Shown here piece after piece: positions 59,272 to 64,000 of a DNA stretch of 64,000 bases (within the stretch, counting starts at the first letter, position 1; the number at the start of each line of letters is the position of its first letter). The stretch comes from Allobosea sp. Tri-44 (GTDB taxonomy: Bacteria; Pseudomonadota; Alphaproteobacteria; Rhizobiales; Beijerinckiaceae). The DNA lies in contig NZ_NBDP01000064.1 of NCBI RefSeq assembly GCF_004123845.1, positions 1-64,000 of the forward strand, written 5' to 3'. The notes beneath the pieces are model-generated. The model was not told the DNA's origin. It saw nothing but the letters and a program-made list of their open reading frames with translations, and did no database searches. The position numbers were made by a program, and so were the translations under genes.

Positions 59272-60711
59272 CTAGGCGTCGGCCCGGCCTTCGAGCTCGA
59301 GCTGGTCGAGCGCGGTCGCCAGCCGCTGCTCGTCGCCGAAATAGCGCGCGCGTTCCCAGAGGCGCGGCCGGCCAATACCCGTCGAACGATGCCGACCGAT
59401 GAGCCTGCCGTTGGGATCCTCGCCGAGCACGTCGTAGAGCATCAGGTCCTGGGTGATGATCACATCGCCCTCCATGCCCATCACCTCGGTGATGTGGGTG
59501 ATGCGGCGCGAGCCATCGCGCATGCGCTGAGCCTGGATGATCACATCGACCGAGGAGCAGATCATCTCCCGCAGGGTCTTCGAGGGCAGGCTGAAGCCGC
59601 CCATGGTGATCATCGATTCGATGCGGCTCAGGCATTCGCGCGGCGTATTGGCGTGCAACGTGCCCATCGAGCCGTCATGGCCGGTGTTCATCGCCTGGAG
59701 CAGGTCGAAGGCCTCCGGGCCGCGCACCTCGCCGACGATGATGCGTTCGGGCCGCATGCGCAGGCAGTTCTTGACGAGATCGCGCATCGTGATTGCACCC
59801 AACCCTTCGAGATTGGGCGGGCGGGTTTCGAGACGGACCACGTGCGGCTGTTGCAGTTGCAGCTCGGCCGCGTCCTCACAGGTGATCACACGCTCATCGT
59901 TTTCGATATAGTTGGTCAGGCAGTTGAGCAGCGTCGTCTTGCCCGAACCGGTGCCGCCCGAGATCACGATATTGCAGCGGACCCTGCCGATGATCTTCAG
60001 GATCTCTGCGCCGGGCGGCGAGATCGCGCCGAAACGGACGAGTTGGTCGAGCGTCAGCTTGTCCTTCTTGAACTTGCGGATGGTCAGCGCCGGCCCGTCG
60101 ATCGCGAGCGGCGGAGCAATGACGTTGACACGCGAGCCGTCGGCAAGACGTGCGTCGCAGATCGGCGAGGCCTCGTCGACGCGGCGACCGACCTGACTGA
60201 CGATGCGCTGGCAGATATTCATCAGCTGCGCGTTGTCACGAAAGCGGATGCTGGTGAGCTGGATCTTGCCGCCGGTCTCGATAAAGGTCCGGCCGGCGCC
60301 GTTGACCATGATGTCGGCGATGTCGTCGCGGGCGAGCAACGGCTCCAGCGGTCCGTAGCCGAGCACATCGTTGCAGATGTCGTCGAGCAGTTCCTCCTGC
60401 TCGGAGATCGAGAGTACGACGTTCTTCAGCGAGATGATCTCGTTGATGATGTCGCGGATTTCCTCGCGGGCCGATTCGCCGTCGAGCTTGGCCAGCTGGG
60501 AGAGGTCGATCGCTTCGATGAGAGCACCGAAGATCATGCTCTTCATCTGATAGTATTCGTCGGATTTTTGCGCCTCGACGGGCGCAGGCGGCGGCAGACG
60601 CCGTGCCTCGGCGACTGTGGAACGCGATTCGACCGGGCGCACCGACGAGAGCGGCGCTGCGTTCGGCTGAGTCGTCGGAGCCGGGGCAGTCGCCTGTCGC
60701 TTGCCGAACAT
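59272..60711 (-). CDS. cpaF: Tad pilus assembly ATPase CpaF (TadA)
   Basis: Type II/IV secretion ATPase powering Tad pilus assembly and retraction. The 479 residues comprise a Pro-rich N-terminus, an all-helical domain, and the ATPase with Walker A GGTGSGKTT (about 250-258), the Asp box CEDAAELQL, Walker B-like PERIIVGEVRGPEAFD and the His box GHDGSMGTLHAN. VNGAGRTFIE and RRVDEASPICDARL are typical CpaF phrases. It starts two bases after the cpaE stop codon. Confidence 0.97.
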   Translation of the reverse strand: MFGKRQATAPAPTTQPNAAPLSSVRPVESRSTVAEARRLPPPAPVEAQKSDEYYQMKSMIFGALIEAIDLSQLAKLDGESAREEIRDIINEIISLKNVVLSISEQEELLDDICNDVLGYGPLEPLLARDDIADIMVNGAGRTFIETGGKIQLTSIRFRDNAQLMNICQRIVSQVGRRVDEASPICDARLADGSRVNVIAPPLAIDGPALTIRKFKKDKLTLDQLVRFGAISPPGAEILKIIGRVRCNIVISGGTGSGKTTLLNCLTNYIENDERVITCEDAAELQLQQPHVVRLETRPPNLEGLGAITMRDLVKNCLRMRPERIIVGEVRGPEAFDLLQAMNTGHDGSMGTLHANTPRECLSRIESMITMGGFSLPSKTLREMICSSVDVIIQAQRMRDGSRRITHITEVMGMEGDVIITQDLMLYDVLGEDPNGRLIGRHRSTGIGRPRLWERARYFGDEQRLATALDQLELEGRADA

Positions 60712-60713
60712 CT

Positions 60714-61970
60714 TCAGGCCTTCCGACGCATCAGCTTGGCCAAGGGCTCGAACAGGCCGCGCTTGCCGCGCTTCTGCTCGCCGCGGCCGGTGAGAGCAGT
60801 TGCAATCTGGACGAAGGCCTCCGCTGCCTTTCCGCCCGACTGGACCTCGGCGATCATCTGCCCATTGTTGGCTGCCGTGCCAAAGAGCTGCGCATCGAAC
60901 GGGATGGAGCTCAGCACCTCGATCCCGAGGGCTTTGGCGAACTCGCTGGCCTCGATCTCAGGCCGCTTGGGCAGGCCGACCTGGTTCAGGATCAGGCGCG
61001 GGACGGAATCGTTGGGCCGGGCCGCGCGCAGGAGATCGACCAGATTCTTGGCGTTGCGCAGCGAGGCGAGCTCCGGCGCGGCGACGATCGCCACCTCATC
61101 GGCGCCGACGAGCGCGCGCTTCGCCCAGCCCGACCACAGATGGGGCACGTCCAGCACGATGCAGGGCACGCTTGCGCGCAGCAGATCGAACAAGAGCTCG
61201 AACGCGTCGTCGCCGAGATCGATGGTCCGGTCCAGCATGGCCGGAGCTGCGAGCAGGGAAAGGTTATCGCTGCAGCGCGACAGAAGCCGGTCGAGCATGT
61301 TGGCGTCGAGCCGCTCCGGTGCGAACACAGCATCGGCGATGCCTTGCGGCGGATCCTGATTGAAATCCAGTCCTGCCGTGCCGAAGGCGATATCGAGATC
61401 GGCGATCACAGTCGAAGCGCCGAGATCGCGGGCCACCGCCCAAGCGACATTGTGTGCAACAGTGGAAGCGCCGACGCCGCCCTTGGCGCCAACGATGGCC
61501 ATGGTACGCCCGAGCGTCGCAGAGCCCGACGCGGCATAGAGCTCGGACAGGGTACGCAGCAGGTCGAGAACGCCGAACGGGGCGACGAGATAGTCGCTGA
61601 CGCCGCGCCGGATCAACTCGCGATAGAGTTGGATGTCGTTGACATGCCCGATGACGACGACCTTGGTGCCCGGATCGCAGCTCGCAGCGAGCGCATCGAG
61701 ATTCATGATCAGGCCCGACGGCTCGCTGACCGTTTCCAGGACGATCACATTCGGTGTCGGCGCGCCGCGGAAAGCCTCGACCGCCGCGGCCGGCCCCCCC
61801 ATCTGAACCCGGGCCTGGACCTTGTCCATTCGGCGGTCGGCGGCGACCGCCTGCATCGAGTCCGCGACCTCCCGTGTCTCGCAGAAGGCCTGCAAGGTGA
61901 CGCGCGGCAGCGGGGCGATGATCTCCTCGCCGCCGGTATCCGGCTCAAATCCCGGCATGTTCGCCATCAT
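60714..61970 (-). CDS. cpaE: Tad pilus localisation ATPase-like protein CpaE (TadZ)
   Basis: 418 residues: an N-terminal receiver-like (atypical response regulator) domain, then a ParA/MinD-like domain with a deviant Walker A AIVGAKGGVGAST in which the usual second Lys is Ala, followed by VIADLDIAFGTAGLDF and VPCIVLDVP. CpaE/TadZ directs the pilus machinery to its cellular site. Its ATG overlaps the cpaD stop codon (ATGA). Confidence 0.95.
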   Translation of the reverse strand: MMANMPGFEPDTGGEEIIAPLPRVTLQAFCETREVADSMQAVAADRRMDKVQARVQMGGPAAAVEAFRGAPTPNVIVLETVSEPSGLIMNLDALAASCDPGTKVVVIGHVNDIQLYRELIRRGVSDYLVAPFGVLDLLRTLSELYAASGSATLGRTMAIVGAKGGVGASTVAHNVAWAVARDLGASTVIADLDIAFGTAGLDFNQDPPQGIADAVFAPERLDANMLDRLLSRCSDNLSLLAAPAMLDRTIDLGDDAFELLFDLLRASVPCIVLDVPHLWSGWAKRALVGADEVAIVAAPELASLRNAKNLVDLLRAARPNDSVPRLILNQVGLPKRPEIEASEFAKALGIEVLSSIPFDAQLFGTAANNGQMIAEVQSGGKAAEAFVQIATALTGRGEQKRGKRGLFEPLAKLMRRKA

Positions 61971-62707
61971 TTGCCTCCGACGGCGTCACTGACCTTGGTT
62001 TGTTCCTGGCGATACTGCGTGGAAGGATCCTTGCCCTCGCGCAGCTTCTTGATCGCTTCCATACGCTTTTGGGTATCGAGGCGACCTTCGCTGCGCGCGC
62101 GCACCAAATCGAGCGGATCGGCGATCTGCGCCGCGAGATTGGCCTGGGTGGCGCAACCGAAGTTCCAGTAGGGTTCGTTCGTTGCGCTCGTCTTGTAGCT
62201 GGAAGCGCCCAGATCAGTCGGCCATTGTCCGCAGGAATGCGGTAATCCAGCCTGCAATGAGGCATAGGTCAGGCGGATCGGCGATGCGAGCCCGGGGTCG
62301 GTGATCGGATAAGTTCTGACCGAAAGAGCGCCGGGCGAGACACCGGCCCGGGCGAGCGAGCGTCGAATACCGTCGAGCGTGTCCCGGGCGGCAAGGTCAC
62401 GCCCGGTTCCCGTCGGCACCTCCGCGACGAGACCGCCCTTGCCGCTGCGACGATAATCCTCGCCGAAACGGGCGACGTCGTCGGCCTGGCGCGGATCCAA
62501 CCCACCACCGGCCCGACCGACGAAGACATCCAGCGAATTCGGCGCATCGCGCAGCACGATCGGATGGCGCTCGCGGGTGTCAATCGGGATACCGGAGGTT
62601 GAAATATCGCCCTTGGCACAAGCTCCGAGCAGGAGCGCGGCGCCGAGGGCGACCGGCAATGCCGCGTGCCGAGCGCGCTTCGGGTGCGGTTTCCTGTCTA
62701 CGACCAT
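61967..62707 (-). CDS. cpaD: Tad pilus assembly lipoprotein CpaD
   Basis: 246 residues with a signal peptide ending in the lipobox LGAC, then the CpaD domain with NSLDVFVGRAGGGLDPRQ, VEVPTG-like AEVPTGTGRD, VRTYPITDPGLASPIRLTY, CGQWPTDLG and the conserved NFGCATQANLAAQIADP. It is an outer-membrane pilus-secretion component. The start is set at ATG 62707, nine bases after AAGG; ATG 62716 and GTG 62725 are alternatives. It overlaps cpaE by 4 bp. Confidence 0.95.
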   Translation of the reverse strand: MVVDRKPHPKRARHAALPVALGAALLLGACAKGDISTSGIPIDTRERHPIVLRDAPNSLDVFVGRAGGGLDPRQADDVARFGEDYRRSGKGGLVAEVPTGTGRDLAARDTLDGIRRSLARAGVSPGALSVRTYPITDPGLASPIRLTYASLQAGLPHSCGQWPTDLGASSYKTSATNEPYWNFGCATQANLAAQIADPLDLVRARSEGRLDTQKRMEAIKKLREGKDPSTQYRQEQTKVSDAVGGK

Positions 62708-62734
62708 GATCGCCATCCTTGTCACGGCCCGTCT

Positions 62735-64000
62735 TCAATCAGCGATGAAACCGACGCGGCCCTTATAGGCCTGCGGGATCGGCCCTCCGCTCGTCGACCC
62801 GTACATCTTGTTCAAACGCCCCATCAGGATCGTCTGGGCATCGTGCGCCTCGACGAAGCCGTCATCGGGCCGCTGCAGTCCGTTCGGCCCCACCGGCTTC
62901 ACGATATAGGGCGTCACCGCGATCATCAGCTCGGTCTCTTCGCGCTGATAGTCACGCGACCGGAACAGCGTGCCGATGATCGGAATGTTCATCAGCGCCG
63001 GCATGCCGTTGATCGCTTGACGCGAGACGCGCTGAATCAGGCCAGCCGTCGCCAGCGTTCCGCCAGAGGGCAGCTCCACTGTCGTATCCGACTTGCGTGT
63101 CCGGAACCCCGGTGCGTTGACCGCACCGGTCTGCCTGGTATCGGCGAGGAGCAGCTGATTTTCAGCGTCAAGCTCGGTGACCTCTGTCCCGATCCGCATC
63201 GAGATCCTGCCATCGGACAGCACGATCGGTGTAAAGTTCAAAGAAACGCCGATCGTCTTGTAGACGATGCTGAGATTACAGCGTCCGGTGAGATCGCAGC
63301 TGTAGCCGCTCGGCACGGGAATCTCGCCGCCCGCAGTGAACTTGGCGCTCTCGCCCGATATTGCCGTGACGGTGGGTTCGGCGAGAATGCGTGACATGCC
63401 GGCCCGCTCAAGCGCGCGCAGGGTGACGTTGGTCGAGTTGCCGATCCCGGCGGCGATCGAGGTCGCCGCGAGCGTTTGCGGTTGCACCGAGAACGGATTG
63501 TCGATCGTTGGCGTAATGTTGAGCTTGCCCAGCTTCCACTCGCCAGTCGAGTTGATGCCGAGTTGCTTGATCGCCTTGCGGGCGATCTCGGAAACGGTGA
63601 CCTTGACCATCACCTGGTCACGCCCCCGAATGGTCAGCGAGTTGATAACGGCGCCCTTGGAGGTGCTTTGGACAACGCCGCCAGTGGTGGAGCTGCCGAC
63701 GAAGGCACTGGCGATATCCACCGCCTGCGTCGCCTCCGACGCATTCGCGACGGTGCCTACGAGGAGGATCGAATCCCCGGCGGGCTTGACCTGGATGTCC
63801 GCGCCCGGCATCGCCGCGCGCAGAGTCTGGCGCAGCACGTTGAGGTCGCGGCCGACCTCGATCTCCAGGGCCGTGATCTGCCTGCCCTCGGCGTCCATCA
63901 CGAACATCGAAGTCGAGCCATCGGCCATGCCGATGACGAAGAGCTTGCGGGCCGAGCGCACCACGGCGTTCGCCACCTTGGGATTGGCGACGAAGACTTC
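62735..64000 (-). CDS. cpaC: Tad pilus secretin CpaC (RcpA), partial at the right edge
   Basis: Outer-membrane secretin. The visible 421 or so residues lack the N-terminus: the frame is still open at base 64000 (EVFVANPKVANAV), so the start lies beyond the window. It contains a BON-type region, then the secretin domain with PTVTAISGESAKFTAGGEIPVP (in two parts), IGVSLNFTPIVLSDGRIS, ELPSGGTLATAGLIQ and the ending IPIIGTLFRSRDYQREETELMIAVTPYIV. It leads into cpaD after 27 bp; cpaB, cpaA and the pilin gene are expected to the right. Confidence 0.96.
   Translation of the reverse strand, partial: EVFVANPKVANAVVRSARKLFVIGMADGSTSMFVMDAEGRQITALEIEVGRDLNVLRQTLRAAMPGADIQVKPAGDSILLVGTVANASEATQAVDIASAFVGSSTTGGVVQSTSKGAVINSLTIRGRDQVMVKVTVSEIARKAIKQLGINSTGEWKLGKLNITPTIDNPFSVQPQTLAATSIAAGIGNSTNVTLRALERAGMSRILAEPTVTAISGESAKFTAGGEIPVPSGYSCDLTGRCNLSIVYKTIGVSLNFTPIVLSDGRISMRIGTEVTELDAENQLLLADTRQTGAVNAPGFRTRKSDTTVELPSGGTLATAGLIQRVSRQAINGMPALMNIPIIGTLFRSRDYQREETELMIAVTPYIVKPVGPNGLQRPDDGFVEAHDAQTILMGRLNKMYGSTSGGPIPQAYKGRVGFIAD

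Noticed and set aside
61480..61500. Deviant Walker A of CpaE as a damaging change
   Set aside because: Atypical Walker A motifs are normal in CpaE/TadZ proteins.

Overview
The window is high-GC alphaproteobacterial chromosome, most likely from the Hyphomicrobiales (Rhizobiales) and perhaps a Bosea-like genus. The evidence is the presence of gcrA with a cluster of GANTC (CcrM) sites, the gene orders argD-argF-hslO and phoR-pstSCAB-phoU-phoB, the order lpoA-like/rsmI/yraN/gshB, a Tad/Cpa pilus operon, and several families of short intergenic palindromic repeats. No rRNA, tRNA or CRISPR array was seen. The genus is an inference; no search was run.

Layout. 1-0.1 kb: the C-terminal end of an IS110-type transposase, cut by the window edge. 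0.16-3.4 kb: argD-argF-hslO on the minus strand. 3.4-5.4 kb: a divergent control region, gcrA with its terminator, then a NUDIX hydrolase and a ynfA-type membrane protein. 5.4-12 kb: the phosphate regulon phoR-pstS-pstC-pstA-pstB-phoU-phoB with a perfect Pho box upstream of pstS, and divergent ppk2 (polyphosphate kinase 2) beyond phoR. 13-18.5 kb: a flippase-like membrane protein, an ABC-F ATPase preceded by a candidate 23-codon leader peptide, a SAM-fold-like hypothetical protein, and an SbmA/BacA-type ABC exporter with an altered Walker A. 18.6-20.7 kb: ArsR regulator, two SRPBCC (AHSA1) proteins and a GST, with a palindromic candidate operator. 20.9-31.7 kb: guaC, a flavoprotein, mutS, a LytS-type sensor fused to a chemoreceptor signalling domain, maeB, and a lipoprotein of the penicillin-binding-protein-activator type. 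31.8-35.8 kb: rsmI-yraN, gshB, a MoeB/ThiF-like enzyme and an SDR.

36-44.1 kb is a nucleoside uptake and catabolism unit: BMP-family binding protein, a double-domain ABC ATPase, two permeases, cytidine deaminase, purine nucleoside phosphorylase, deoC and deoA, mostly with overlapping or abutting genes. 44.1-48.9 kb holds a GhrA-type reductase, an NlpC/P60 hydrolase, a MarR regulator, an M17 aminopeptidase and a TadD-like TPR lipoprotein. 49.4-57.1 kb is an accessory-looking metabolic block: GNAT, an FMN alpha-hydroxyacid oxidase, a polar amino-acid-type ABC transporter, a D-2-hydroxyacid-dehydrogenase-like flavoprotein, a DapA-family aldolase and a divergent XRE-cupin regulator. 57.3-64 kb is the tad/cpa operon (cpaC partial, cpaD, cpaE, cpaF, tadB, tadC), which continues past the right edge.

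The most notable points are the candidate leader peptide upstream of the ABC-F gene; repeats whose ends supply the TAG stop codons of argF and tadC; a repeat that encodes the C-terminal tail of a flavoprotein; a tadD gene separated from its operon by the metabolic block; and a PhoR with no visible membrane anchor.
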